NCBI GenBank assembly: GCA_023664605.1
Contig: JAMPFF010000005.1
Coordinates: 44,118-108,117, forward strand
DNA: 64,000 nt
DNA from: Clostridium sp.
Lineage (GTDB): Bacteria; Bacillota; Clostridia; Lachnospirales; Lachnospiraceae
Reading direction: 5' to 3'
Shown: positions 54,228 to 62,619 of the stretch, piece by piece
Position numbering within the stretch: position 1 is the first letter of the stretch
Layout: each line of letters starts with the position of its first letter
The notes under the pieces: model-generated
Database searches by the model: none
Told to the model about the DNA's origin: nothing
What the model saw: only the letters and a program-made list of their open reading frames with translations
Made by a program: the position numbers and the translations under genes

Positions 54228-55163
54228 TTATAATAAGTCAAAGATATCCATCTGTCCGTTCCTCCACGGCTTTTGCTGCGCCTGTTTTATCACATCATCT
54301 TCGGACACCTCTCCGATTAAAAGCGGCGAGAGGACGTTGTGCAGTTTACGGTTTTGCATGACGGTGTCTTTATCATAATTGGCGTAGCAATACAAACAGC
54401 CATGTCCGCATGTATTATATGCGCCGATATCTGCACCAAGGAGGCAGCCGCATTCATTGCGCGCTGTCCTTTTTTTCGGCACGTTTAATTTTGCGCCCAG
54501 CGCTTTCTCAAGCACGGCTTTGGACATACAGCCGTCCGCATCCACATTTTCCCTGACAAGCGCAGCATTCTCACAGCATAAATGTATCTGCAAATCATTC
54601 TCTTTCGCAACCTGGGAAAATGCGCTTATCAGCTTTTCCTGCTCTTGTCCTGTAACGCTTCTTACGCCTCGGAAATTGCGCTTCGTTTTTTCATATAAAT
54701 CGATAAAACTTACCACGCACTGATGCGTATATCCCGCAAGCGCTTCTGCCATCTGTCCAAACTGCTCTATATGATAATCAACTGAATAGATATCCGTAAT
54801 AAAAACCGGGTCGTAACGCCAGCTCATCCGACTGCTCCCGACTATCCCGGACAGTTGCCTGAATGACTGAATAACCTGCTCTTTCGGCGGCACATACGGC
54901 TCAATATCCTTTCCATACGGCGTAATCGTCACAAACCAAAACATTTCAAACGCCGATAAAAGGGCGAGCCTGTCCAGCATGGGCTGTGGATTTTTCGTGC
55001 AAAACACCATCATATCTATAACGTCCGGCGAGAGCAGATATCTGGTTATCTGCGCCGGATAATAAGGGTTACGCACCAAAACGTAACCCTCTTTAATGCG
55101 GTTATAGAACCAGTCGCTATAATACGCAGGAATGTCCGTCCTGCTGCCTGTGTTGAGTATCAT
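54228..55163 (-). CDS. DUF1848 family protein
   Basis: 311 residues from MILNTGSRTDIPAYYSDWF, after AGGAG at 9-nt spacing. RTDIPAYYSDWFYNRIKEGY and VVFCTKNP-like blocks (here MVFCTKNPQPML) are characteristic. The C-terminal C-x-C plus ADIGAYNTCGHGCLYCYANY cluster suggests a metal or Fe-S centre. Function unknown; spore photoproduct lyase-like folds have been suggested for the family, which I cannot confirm. Convergent with the AKR gene, 11 bp apart. Confidence 0.85.
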   Translation of the reverse strand: MILNTGSRTDIPAYYSDWFYNRIKEGYVLVRNPYYPAQITRYLLSPDVIDMMVFCTKNPQPMLDRLALLSAFEMFWFVTITPYGKDIEPYVPPKEQVIQSFRQLSGIVGSSRMSWRYDPVFITDIYSVDYHIEQFGQMAEALAGYTHQCVVSFIDLYEKTKRNFRGVRSVTGQEQEKLISAFSQVAKENDLQIHLCCENAALVRENVDADGCMSKAVLEKALGAKLNVPKKRTARNECGCLLGADIGAYNTCGHGCLYCYANYDKDTVMQNRKLHNVLSPLLIGEVSEDDVIKQAQQKPWRNGQMDIFDLL

Positions 55164-55342
55164 TGGGGGTATCTCCTGATGGGGGATTTCTCTTACCATA
55201 ACGTTTCAACGTCATATTGCGGTATTATCACATCTTTTGTAATAATTTGTAATAATGATATATTTTACGCTATTACAGTTCAAGTATAACAAATGATTAT
55301 CAATTTTTCTATCCATATATCTTGATAAACGATTCAAACATT

Positions 55343-57193
55343 TTATTTCACATTTTCATCATTATAATCATATGGTTGATTTTCTTTTAAAACAAATAAT
55401 TTATTAGAATAATTATGATCATTGCAAAGTTTTTCTCCAATATTCTCAAGCAATTTATAATCAACTTTTCCAACTGCTGTTCTGGGTAATTCATTAGTTA
55501 TTCGTATTATATGAGGTAATTGTTTTTCAGATAAATTGCTTTTAATATTATACATTATGCTTTTTATAGCATCTTTCTCAGATAGACCTGTAAAATTATC
55601 AACTGACAGATGTAATACTAATTTCCCTTTATGGAATGTCAGTTTACAATTCTTTACATTTCTATCCTTTTTTATTATCTCAACAATATCAAGTAAATTA
55701 ATTTTTTCAGCATGCGTAATCTGAATAGGTTCTATATATCTATCTAAAACTGTCAAACAACCATCATCATCTATAACTGCATAATCTCCCGTATTATACC
55801 AAGTAACTCCAGTCTCATCAATATATAAGGCTTGCTTTGTCAAATCATCTCTCTTATAGTAGCCATTCATCAAACATGGACCCGTGATAAATAATTTACC
55901 CGCAATATTGTATGTAACATCTTGAAATGAATCATTAACAATTTTCACATTATTAAACGGCAAGGGTATTCCAGCAGTACCAATTTTAATACAATTCGGA
56001 TGTGTAATACTGAAAGTTGTATTGACCTCAGAAGCCCCAAATCCTGCCATTTGAACAATACCTGTTCGATTATAAAAAATTTCCGCATCATTTATTTCAC
56101 ATCGTTCTCCGCCGACAATTACGTGTTGCAAATGTTTACTAACCTCTCTTAAATCTTTTTCAGGCAACAATAATAGTGAACTCCACAAATATTGTGACCA
56201 TATTCCCATATTAGCCTTATGTTTTGTAAAATATTGTGGTATTTTGTCATAATTCAATTCCAATTCAATTATATTTTCACCACCTTGACATAACACTGCA
56301 TGAACAATATCTGCATCCCAGAAAGCTAAAAAAGGGGGAACCAAAGCTAAATTTTTCGTTCTTTCCTTAAATCCAAATTCTCCAATCTTTTGTTGAAATG
56401 CCAATGCATTATTAGCATCATGCGAAAGTAATACTGCTTTATTTATCCCAGTTGTACCACTAGTAAATGAAATATTACATGGCAGCCGTTCCTCATATAG
56501 TTCTTCTATATTTTCTACTTTAATATTTTTTCCAAGTAACAAAAAATCATTTAGGGATATTTTATTGTTGATTACCTTTCCAGACAAAAAATTTTTCATC
56601 ACTTTCAAAGCAATCACAAATCTTTCTGGATTATACTTAGGTGCAGAATATCCTAAAGGCATAGATACTTTAATCGCTTGAGCAAATTGCACGTCATTGA
56701 TTATTGAAAATAGTTTTTCTTCAAAAATATCCAATATAAATATCATTTTAGGATCTATATTTTCCATTTGCCTATATAGTCTATTTTTCCCATCATCATC
56801 TATTCCAACATCAAAAATATTTAAGTTACACAAAATGAGTCCAAGAGATGTAGCCGAATATTTAATTACATACATTTCAGGCGTTGTTAATCCGATTGTA
56901 CAAATAACATCACCTTTCTTTAATCCCATAGTGGCAAATGCTTTCTCATATTCCAAAATCATTTTATCAAATTCATTAACTGTGATTCTTCTCATTCCAC
57001 GATTATTTATAATAATACGTGATTTTTCATTTCCAATGCAATTCAACAAGTAATCTTTTTGATTCATTTGGGGAAATTCTAAAGAAAAGATTGATTGATC
57101 ATACCACTGTTCCCAAACTCGATCATTTTGAATAATCCCCGTTATTGGGCGATTTAATTTCTGCCTTTTTCTTTCGTTTATTATATCTTCCAT
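55343..57193 (-). CDS. Class I adenylate-forming ligase (acyl/aryl/amino acid-AMP ligase)
   Basis: 616 residues. Adenylation core motifs are ISFTSGTTGINKAVLLSHDA (phosphate loop, split as TSGTTGINKA), QMAGFGASEVNTTFS (A5), YNTGDYAVIDDDG (A7) and ELPRTAVGKVDYKLL with the catalytic Lys (A10). The N-terminal 60 residues are not conserved in the family. No carrier protein or thioesterase gene is adjacent, so the product fate is unclear. The gene is much richer in A+T than the genes before 55.2 kb. A divergent XRE regulator lies 233 bp away. Confidence 0.85.
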   Translation of the reverse strand: MEDIINERKRQKLNRPITGIIQNDRVWEQWYDQSIFSLEFPQMNQKDYLLNCIGNEKSRIIINNRGMRRITVNEFDKMILEYEKAFATMGLKKGDVICTIGLTTPEMYVIKYSATSLGLILCNLNIFDVGIDDDGKNRLYRQMENIDPKMIFILDIFEEKLFSIINDVQFAQAIKVSMPLGYSAPKYNPERFVIALKVMKNFLSGKVINNKISLNDFLLLGKNIKVENIEELYEERLPCNISFTSGTTGINKAVLLSHDANNALAFQQKIGEFGFKERTKNLALVPPFLAFWDADIVHAVLCQGGENIIELELNYDKIPQYFTKHKANMGIWSQYLWSSLLLLPEKDLREVSKHLQHVIVGGERCEINDAEIFYNRTGIVQMAGFGASEVNTTFSITHPNCIKIGTAGIPLPFNNVKIVNDSFQDVTYNIAGKLFITGPCLMNGYYKRDDLTKQALYIDETGVTWYNTGDYAVIDDDGCLTVLDRYIEPIQITHAEKINLLDIVEIIKKDRNVKNCKLTFHKGKLVLHLSVDNFTGLSEKDAIKSIMYNIKSNLSEKQLPHIIRITNELPRTAVGKVDYKLLENIGEKLCNDHNYSNKLFVLKENQPYDYNDENVK

Positions 57194-57426
57194 ATATAAT
57201 CCGCCTTTCTGTAATAGTGCTAATAGAATTATGAACTACATCAGTTGGCTTTCACTTTTTAAACTTAGCTTTCCCCATCTGATTCCTTTAATTAATTTTT
57301 CTTCATAGTTTTCATACATTATTTTTAACTAAATAAGCATATAATAGCCTATATAGTTTATGTAATCATAACATAATAGTACATATAATTCAAGTAATAT
57401 TAAACTAATAAGGCGGATATTTTTGT

Positions 57427-57759
57427 ATGGATTATTATACAATTGGACAAAGAATACGAAAAATCAGAAAAGCAAGAGGATTATCACAAGAAAACTTAGC
57501 AGAAAAAGTTGGTATCTCCACTACTCATATGAGCCACATTGAAACGGCAAATACTAAGATGAGTTTGCCTACTTTTGCAAAAATTGCTTCTGTATTAGAA
57601 GTACGGACTGATGAACTACTCTATGGTGACAGACCACAGGAACGCAGTGCTTCTATAGCCTATATTACAGAATTATTAGATGACTGTTCAATTCAACAAG
57701 TGCGAATTATTGAGGATATCGTTAAAGCAACGAAAGAATCTTTGAATAAAAATATGTGA
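57427..57759 (+). CDS. XRE-family transcriptional regulator
   Basis: 110 residues. The helix-turn-helix is in the first half: IGQRIRKIRKARGLSQENLAEKVGIS..HMSHIETANTKMSL (typical Q-x-x-L-A-x-x-x-G-x-S). The C-terminal ~45 residues may dimerise. It is transcribed away from the adenylate-forming ligase; the shared 233-bp region (57194-57426) is very AT-rich and must hold both promoters. It may regulate the ligase. Confidence 0.85.
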   Translation: MDYYTIGQRIRKIRKARGLSQENLAEKVGISTTHMSHIETANTKMSLPTFAKIASVLEVRTDELLYGDRPQERSASIAYITELLDDCSIQQVRIIEDIVKATKESLNKNM

Positions 57760-57930
57760 TTTTGTGAAGCTCTCCGCCTTGTACAGAAAAAACTAGTTTT
57801 ATGATTTTTCATATCACATCTGGCATTTGATTTTAACTACAAATGCGAATGAAAGTAAAAGAATTCTGTAAACTTACATCGAAAATAAATAACGCGCATC
57901 ATGCTTCACAATTTACCCTTATATTAAAAA

Positions 57931-57959
57931 ACAGGCATAACTGCCACAGTTACGCCTGT
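57931..57959. terminator. Bidirectional terminator downstream of the XRE and toxin genes
   Basis: 13-bp stem with one mismatch (ACAGGCATAACTG with CAGTTACGCCTGT) and a 3-nt loop, flanked by AAAAAA on the left and CTATTTTT on the right, so usable on both strands. The rest of 57760-58030 holds no convincing gene. Confidence 0.8.
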
Positions 57960-58030
57960 CTATTTTTACCATTCTGCTTCATCCAGCTACATACCATAAA
58001 AAACTTTAACCATAAATATGATAATTCATA

Positions 58031-58345
58031 TTATCTTATCGCATTTTCATAATCCTGCAATTCATGATACATACCTTCCACTATCACATTTTTTTGTTTT
58101 ACACGATATACCAGTAAGTATCTATGTTTCTGAAAATTTATCTTATAGAATCCTAACTCTCTTAAACGCTCGCTACTACAATAACCCAAACTACCCGCTT
58201 GTTCTTCAAGTATTTTTATTGTATCGTCAAAATCCCGCATCAAACTGTCAGCCGCCTGCGGATTCATAAGCACATTATAAATATAATCTAAAAATTTATC
58301 ATACTGCCTGACCGCCATTTCAGAAATTTCTACGTTATATTGCAT
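58031..58345 (-). CDS. RelE/ParE-family toxin
   Basis: 104 residues of the small toxin fold: IQYN-like start (MQYNVEISEMAVRQYDKFLDYI, split: EMAVRQYDKF), middle helix, then LRELGFYKINFQKHRYLLVYRV and VIVEGMYHELQDYENAI, matching the ParE/RelE beta strands. It likely targets translation or gyrase; which cannot be told here. The gene overlaps its antitoxin by 11 bp. Confidence 0.85.
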   Translation of the reverse strand: MQYNVEISEMAVRQYDKFLDYIYNVLMNPQAADSLMRDFDDTIKILEEQAGSLGYCSSERLRELGFYKINFQKHRYLLVYRVKQKNVIVEGMYHELQDYENAIR

Positions 58346-58574
58346 ATTTCTCCTTCATTTGCTGCGACACAATATTAGCCGATGTTGTAACTCCCATATC
58401 ACTTTTTCTCATTGAATCAATAAGTTGCTGGACAATAACATCCTCACTAAGAGATTCTATAGGCATATCGCCCCTATCCAAAAAAATAAGATATTGAATA
58501 TACTTTTGAACCTCTCTTAATTTATCTTCAGGCATCATTTTCAGCAATGAAACCGTATATTCTAACGTACTCAT
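58335..58574 (-). CDS. Antitoxin of the RelE/ParE-type pair
   Basis: 79 residues, mostly helical, upstream of and overlapping the toxin as in type II systems. The N-terminus (TVSLLKMMPEDKLREVQKYI) resembles the dimer region seen in several small antitoxins; the C-terminal ~30 residues are likely disordered and bind the toxin. Start follows AGGAGGC. No clear DNA-binding motif is visible. Confidence 0.75.
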   Translation of the reverse strand: MSTLEYTVSLLKMMPEDKLREVQKYIQYLIFLDRGDMPIESLSEDVIVQQLIDSMRKSDMGVTTSANIVSQQMKEKYAI

Positions 58575-58721
58575 TAAGCGCCTCCTGTTATCCTTTCTTC
58601 ATTTCAAATATTATAATATACATTTCCTTCAAATTCAATCATTTTGATGATATGCAAAAAACATGAAAAATCGAAAAACAAAGACCTCCCGAAGAACGAA
58701 TCCTCGAAAAGCCTTTCCCAC

Positions 58722-58742
58722 AGCTGCTGACGGGAATCGGAC
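58722..58742. repeat. attachment-site copy of the tRNA-Thr 3' end (left end)
   Basis: 21 bp (AGCTGCTGACGGGAATCGGA plus C) identical to 63928-63948, which is the 3' end of the tRNA-Thr gene. This copy has no tRNA around it. The 335-bp stretch 58575-58909 holds this site and two arm-type repeats (58789-58806) and no gene. Confidence 0.88.
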
Positions 58743-58788
58743 TTGATTCCGCCCCAGAAAGCCTATAAAATCAAGGAGGAATGCACAC

Positions 58789-58806
58789 TGTCTACCATGT
58801 GTCTAC
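58789..58806 (+). promoter_or_regulatory. Arm-type integrase sites, left end
   Basis: TGTCTAC at 58789-58795 and again at 58800-58806, 11 bp apart, 47 bp inside the left att repeat. The same heptamer pair occurs near the right end (63847-63863). Confidence 0.55.
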
Positions 58807-58909
58807 AACTTTTCAACCCTAGTATATGGGAATTAAGTTAAGTATAGGCTTGGTTCCCATTACTTGTCAAATAACCTCTTTTTATTTCACTGTAACATAA
58901 TATAAAAAT

Positions 58910-59137
58910 TCAATTTAATTCTTTTTCTGGTGTTGAAGTGTCTGGCACAATTTCCAATATGTCATTAGGTGTACAATCCAAGATTAAGCATAACTTGTGA
59001 AGCGTATAGACTGTTATACTCTTATTTTTTCTTAAATCGTCAAGCGTTCCCGTAGAAACATGATATTTTTTTATTAACTGATATTGCGATATATTTTTCT
59101 TTTTTAGTGTTTCCCAAAGTGGATTATAGTTAAACAT
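58910..59137 (-). CDS. Small XRE-type regulator (Cro-like)
   Basis: 75 residues. A helix-turn-helix of the YozG/XRE type: KKKNISQYQLIKKYHVSTGTLDDLRKNKSI, split here as ISQYQLIKKYHVS and TLDDLRKNKS, then LHKLCLILDCTPNDILEI. It lies just inside the left end of the element and reads toward it. A control gene for element functions is likely. Confidence 0.8.
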   Translation of the reverse strand: MFNYNPLWETLKKKNISQYQLIKKYHVSTGTLDDLRKNKSITVYTLHKLCLILDCTPNDILEIVPDTSTPEKELN

Positions 59138-59242
59138 AAATGTACCTCTTATAAATAAAGTATAAGGTTATATATTTTTATTGAATATTGCCATACATTT
59201 GGCTATAATGATATTATGAAAACAAAAGGAAAGGGGTAAAAT

Positions 59243-59527
59243 ATGGAAAAAGACATTATGACGATTATTACGGAAAATCTGACAAATGAACGACTCGACC
59301 AGATTATTGTACAAACAAAAGAATACAGGCAGGCAGAACAGGAAGAAAAATACTTGTCAGAAAGATTTGAGAAAATGTTGGACAGGGAACAACGAAAGGC
59401 GTTTAATCAATATCAGACTGCCGAAAACAGCAGAATAGCTACATACATAGCTTTAACATATCAGCAAGGCATGAAAGATGTTGTAAATATATTCTTGTCG
59501 CTTGCAGGTGAAACAAAAAGTATATAG
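59243..59527 (+). CDS. Small helical protein, function unknown
   Basis: 94 residues, starting after GGAAAGGGGT. Strongly charged and helical (EQEEKYLSERFEKMLDREQR), with a less polar C-terminal helix (IATYIALTYQQGMKDVVNIF). No recognised family. A 12-bp perfect hairpin at 59603-59634 terminates it. Confidence 0.7.
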   Translation: MEKDIMTIITENLTNERLDQIIVQTKEYRQAEQEEKYLSERFEKMLDREQRKAFNQYQTAENSRIATYIALTYQQGMKDVVNIFLSLAGETKSI

Positions 59528-59602
59528 CTTGTCAATCCCTTTACCGCAGGCACTCGAAGAGTGGGGATTTACAAGCGGTGCATATTACAAATAATAAAGA
59601 CA

Positions 59603-59634
59603 GGGATATTTCAAATTACTGCTTGAAATATCCC
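59603..59634. terminator. Terminator between the 94-residue gene and the convergent XRE gene
   Basis: Perfect 12-bp stem (GGGATATTTCAA with TTGAAATATCCC), loop of 8, followed by TTGATTACATTTTT on plus. Placed between convergent genes, so probably serves both. Confidence 0.75.
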
Positions 59635-59646
59635 TTGATTACATTT

Positions 59647-59871
59647 TTATCTTTTGTGCGGCGGCGTTGTATCGTTTGTCAAACCGCCGATATAATCTAA
59701 TGACACATCGTAAAATTTAGCAAGTGTAACCGCCAGTTCAAATGGCAATTCTCTTTTCCCTGTTTCATAGTTATGGTAGGTCGTCCGCTGCATATGAAGT
59801 AAATCCGCAAGTTTTCTGATAGATAAGTCTTTATCTTCCCGTAAATCCCGCAATCGTGGATAATATCCCAT
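59647..59871 (-). CDS. XRE-family repressor of the element
   Basis: 74 residues from the ATG at 59871 (GGAGGTGATGCAA upstream); the frame stays open further but has no other start with a site. Classic repressor HTH: LREDKDLSIRKLADLLHMQRTTYHNYETGKREL, seen as LSIRKLADLLHMQ and YHNYETGKREL, then FYDVSLDYIGGLT. The first gene on the opposite strand is the lipoprotein; two operator-like sites lie between (59892-59911 and 59923-59942), so it probably controls itself and the rightward operon. Confidence 0.9.
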   Translation of the reverse strand: MGYYPRLRDLREDKDLSIRKLADLLHMQRTTYHNYETGKRELPFELAVTLAKFYDVSLDYIGGLTNDTTPPHKR

Positions 59872-59891
59872 TTGCATCACCTCCTTGACAG

Positions 59892-59942
59892 TGTACAACA
59901 AATGATGTACAATCCTGTTGTATGTCCAACGTATGATGGACA
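59892..59942. promoter_or_regulatory. Twin operator sites between the divergent XRE and lipoprotein genes
   Basis: Two inverted repeats of the same design: TGTACA-N8-TGTACA (59892-59911) and TGTCCA-N8-TGGACA (59923-59942). Centres are 31 bp apart, about three helix turns, so dimers would sit on one face of the DNA. Confidence 0.7.
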
Positions 59943-59972
59943 ATATTGCAATAAGAAGAGAGGATAAAAAAT

Positions 59973-60857
59973 ATGAAAACAAAAAGAGTACAAAAATTGT
60001 TATGTGGAATTAGCACACTTTCAGTTTGTTGTATGCTTACAGGATGTCATATGAGCCACGAATGGCAGGAAGCGACATGTACAACACCGAGGACGTGCAG
60101 TGTAGGAGGCGAAACAGAGGGCGAAGCATTAGGGCATACATGGGTAGACGCCACTTGTTCCGAAGCAAAACATTGTAGCGTATGCGGAGAAATCGAGGGA
60201 GAAACATTGGCGCATACATGGGTAGACGCTACTTGCAGCGCACCGAAAACATGTAGTGTATGCGGAGAGACAGAGGGCAAAGCGTTAGAACATACCTTGA
60301 CAGAAGCAAACTATCAACAACCTGCTACTTGTGAAGTGTGTGGGGAAACTGTGGGAGAACCTTTAACAGCATATTTTGAAGAAAATGGATTAGTATGTGA
60401 TGCACAGTTAGATACAGCATATCCATATACAGTTCTTTGCTACAATAATAATGACTATACTACAACAGGAACAGTTACTATTTCAGATTATGAAGTATTT
60501 TCATCTGATGAAACTCATAATGCCGTAGAAGGATATGAGTGGCAGACAATTATGGTGACATTTGTATTTGATGATGAAAACGCACAAAAATATGGACTAA
60601 GCTCTTACTTATCCCCAGTTGATTATTATACTGATAATTTGCTACTCGGTGAAATTTTTACAATAAATTATAATGGGATAGATTATGAAGAGTGTATAGG
60701 TGAATATGAAACCTTGCAAAGCGGCTGGAACGATAACATTTACACAAAACAATACCGCATTTTTATATGTGTTCCTAATGAATATGATGGTTTGGTAATA
60801 CGTATTTCAACTAATACCGAAGCAGATGACACATTATATTGTCGGTTGCCACAATAA
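59973..60857 (+). CDS. Lipoprotein with tandem Cys-rich HTW-ATC-CSVCG repeats
   Basis: 294 residues. The signal peptide ends in CMLTGC (lipidated Cys about 25). Residues ~35-130 hold three to four repeats of the pattern HTWVDATCSxxKxCSVCGExEGExL, written here as HTWVDATC and CSVCGE. Each repeat has three Cys (C-x5-C-x2-C), like small zinc- or disulfide-stabilised units. The C-terminal ~160 residues are beta-rich (TGTVTISDYEVFSS; IMVTFVFDDENAQKYG). Such repeats occur in clostridial surface proteins. It is cargo of the element, facing outward; ligand unknown. Confidence 0.8.
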   Translation: MKTKRVQKLLCGISTLSVCCMLTGCHMSHEWQEATCTTPRTCSVGGETEGEALGHTWVDATCSEAKHCSVCGEIEGETLAHTWVDATCSAPKTCSVCGETEGKALEHTLTEANYQQPATCEVCGETVGEPLTAYFEENGLVCDAQLDTAYPYTVLCYNNNDYTTTGTVTISDYEVFSSDETHNAVEGYEWQTIMVTFVFDDENAQKYGLSSYLSPVDYYTDNLLLGEIFTINYNGIDYEECIGEYETLQSGWNDNIYTKQYRIFICVPNEYDGLVIRISTNTEADDTLYCRLPQ

Positions 60858-60885
60858 GATTATAATACATAACGGAGGAAGAAGT

Positions 60886-61092
60886 ATGAGTCATAAAGTA
60901 TTAGAAAACCAAATGAGAAGCATAATCAACAATCTGCCAACAGGAACGGAATTTCAACTGAATGAAATTATTGATAATCCTCCTGCACAGTTAGGTCGAA
61001 CACTTTACGAAGATGTACAGAACAAAAAGATTGAAAATGTTATCTGCATTACACAAGCAAATGATACTATTCAAAAATATCGAAAACTCTAA
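60886..61092 (+). CDS. Small DNA-associated-like protein upstream of Rep
   Basis: 68 residues from the ATG at 60886 after GGAGGA; the frame opens earlier at 60826 within the previous gene. Reads MRSIINNLPTGTEFQLNEII and LGRTLYEDVQNKKIENVICI, a fold suggestive of a small winged-helix or copy-control protein (DUF1413-like spacing), not identified with certainty. Its position just before the origin and rep would suit a replication or copy-number factor; inference only. Confidence 0.6.
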   Translation: MSHKVLENQMRSIINNLPTGTEFQLNEIIDNPPAQLGRTLYEDVQNKKIENVICITQANDTIQKYRKL

Positions 61093-61116
61093 TATTGTAT
61101 TAATCATGTAATAATC

Positions 61117-61153
61117 AAGGGGTATTCCAAAGAAGTGAATTGGAATATCCCTT
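61117..61153 (+). terminator. Hairpin after the 68-residue gene
   Basis: 14-bp stem with one G-U pair (AAGGGGTATTCCAA with TTGGAATATCCCTT), loop of 9. The tail is CTTTGCAT, only weakly T-rich, so it may slow or end the transcript before the origin region. Confidence 0.55.
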
Positions 61154-61263
61154 TGCATATTTAGATATAAAGAATTGCTTCATATATGTACTCTCACTCA
61201 AATTCCGAATTTTGTATATTTTCTAAAGCAACAATATATGTTGAGGATGCATTGATTAATTTT

Positions 61264-61302
61264 GTAATGCAGTTAGTATTACCACAACTTCAGTGTCAGT
61301 GT
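61264..61302 (+). promoter_or_regulatory. Candidate rolling-circle origin (nonanucleotide plus iterons)
   Basis: TAGTATTAC at 61274-61282, identical to the nonanucleotide nicked in circovirus-type origins. GTAAT (61264-61268) can pair with its ATTAC end. Two tandem CAGTGT hexamers (61291-61302) follow as possible Rep-binding iterons. It lies 108 bp before the rep start codon, in the 297-bp non-coding stretch 61093-61389. Confidence 0.6.
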
Positions 61303-61389
61303 CAAAACATTTAAAAATCCAGTAAAAACGCACATTTTCAGCATATAAGTATTTGTGCCGGAACTGTGTCAAATTACAGAAAGGAATAT

Positions 61390-62397
61390 ATGAAAACAGA
61401 TAGAAATAAATATAATAACCGGCGAAGCCGAAAATACCAGCTTACATTTAACAACCCTGAAAAACATAAGAATTGTTCCCATGACGCTATTAAAACAACA
61501 TTAGAAAAATGGGATAGTCTTATATATTGGTGTATGTGTGATGAAATTGCTAAAACACCGCATACCCATTTATACATACAATTAAAAAACCCTATATACT
61601 TTTCCAGTGTAAAGAAAGCGTTTCCTACCGCTCATATTGAAGAAGCACAAGGAACTGCGGAAGAAAACAGGGCATACATACGAAAAGATGGAAAATGGAC
61701 AGACAGTGAAAAGGAGCAAACAAATCTAATAGAAACATTTGAAGAGTATGGAACGATACCCAAAACCAGACAAGGCAGACGCAACGATTTATCAAACCTC
61801 TATCAAATGATAAAAGACGGATATAGCAATGTAGAAATATTAGAAGCAAACCCTGATAATATTCTAAATCTGCAACATATTGATAAGGCTCGGCTAGAAA
61901 TACTTTCTGACCGCTATAAATCAGAACGTCGCTTAAATCTGCTAGTAACCTATGTACAAGGTAAAACCGGCTACGGAAAGTCAAGGGATATACTTGACGC
62001 TCATGGAGATGCAAACGTATATAGAGCAACCGATTATAAGCACCCCTTTGATACTTATTCCGGCGAAGATGTTTTAGTTTTAGAGGAATTTCGCAATGAT
62101 ATAAAAATCGGTGATATGCTGAACTATCTTGACATATACCCTATACAATTACCGGCAAGGTATAACAATCGGCAAGCCTGCTATAATTTCGTTTATATTG
62201 TATCTAACTGGAAATTAGAAGAACAATATCACAATGTAAGCATAGAGCAACCCGAAACCTATCAAGCATTTATAAGACGAATTAAAAAAGTAAGGATATA
62301 CACTTCCCCCGGCGTATATCAGGAATATGATACAAATGATTATTTATATGGTTTCCGCCCTGTTTCGGAATCGGAAACCCCATTTAAAAATAACTGA
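61390..62397 (+). CDS. rep: CRESS-type replication initiator (HUH endonuclease + SF3 helicase)
   Basis: 335 residues from the ATG at 61390, which follows GAAAGGAATAT; a GTG frame opens at 61366. Endonuclease motif I is YQLTFNNP, motif II HTHLYIQL (HUH pattern), motif III ENRAYIRKDG with the nicking Tyr and following Lys. The superfamily 3 helicase has Walker A GKTGYGKS, Walker B DVLVLEEF and motif C FVYIVSNW (sensor Asn). This combination is that of circo-, gemini- and related CRESS-DNA viruses and of bacterial pCRESS plasmids. It initiates rolling-circle replication at a stem-loop origin. Strong match in motif order; subgroup not determined. Confidence 0.9.
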   Translation: MKTDRNKYNNRRSRKYQLTFNNPEKHKNCSHDAIKTTLEKWDSLIYWCMCDEIAKTPHTHLYIQLKNPIYFSSVKKAFPTAHIEEAQGTAEENRAYIRKDGKWTDSEKEQTNLIETFEEYGTIPKTRQGRRNDLSNLYQMIKDGYSNVEILEANPDNILNLQHIDKARLEILSDRYKSERRLNLLVTYVQGKTGYGKSRDILDAHGDANVYRATDYKHPFDTYSGEDVLVLEEFRNDIKIGDMLNYLDIYPIQLPARYNNRQACYNFVYIVSNWKLEEQYHNVSIEQPETYQAFIRRIKKVRIYTSPGVYQEYDTNDYLYGFRPVSESETPFKNN

Positions 62398-62619
62398 ATT
62401 AAACAGGTGTAAGGAATTACACAAAAACAGATAATATTTTAAAACAACAACCAGAAATCATAATAAAGTTAAATAATTAAAAAAGAAAAACATTCAAACA
62501 AATTATTACATCATATTGCATCAAACAAATTTATTATAAAATATAATCAATCATACTCATATCAATAATAAATCCCTAATACTTCAATTCCTTGCACCAC
62601 TATAAAAAAGTGGTGGAAT

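Noticed and set aside
57843-58052. 69-codon open frame after the XRE gene
   Set aside because: Contains the terminator stem at 57931-57959 and lacks a ribosome site.
58743-58909. Second tRNA gene at the left att
   Set aside because: Only the 21-bp 3' end is present; no anticodon or D-arm sequence follows.
61366-61389. GTG start for Rep eight codons upstream
   Set aside because: No ribosome site before it, whereas GAAAGG lies properly before the ATG at 61390.
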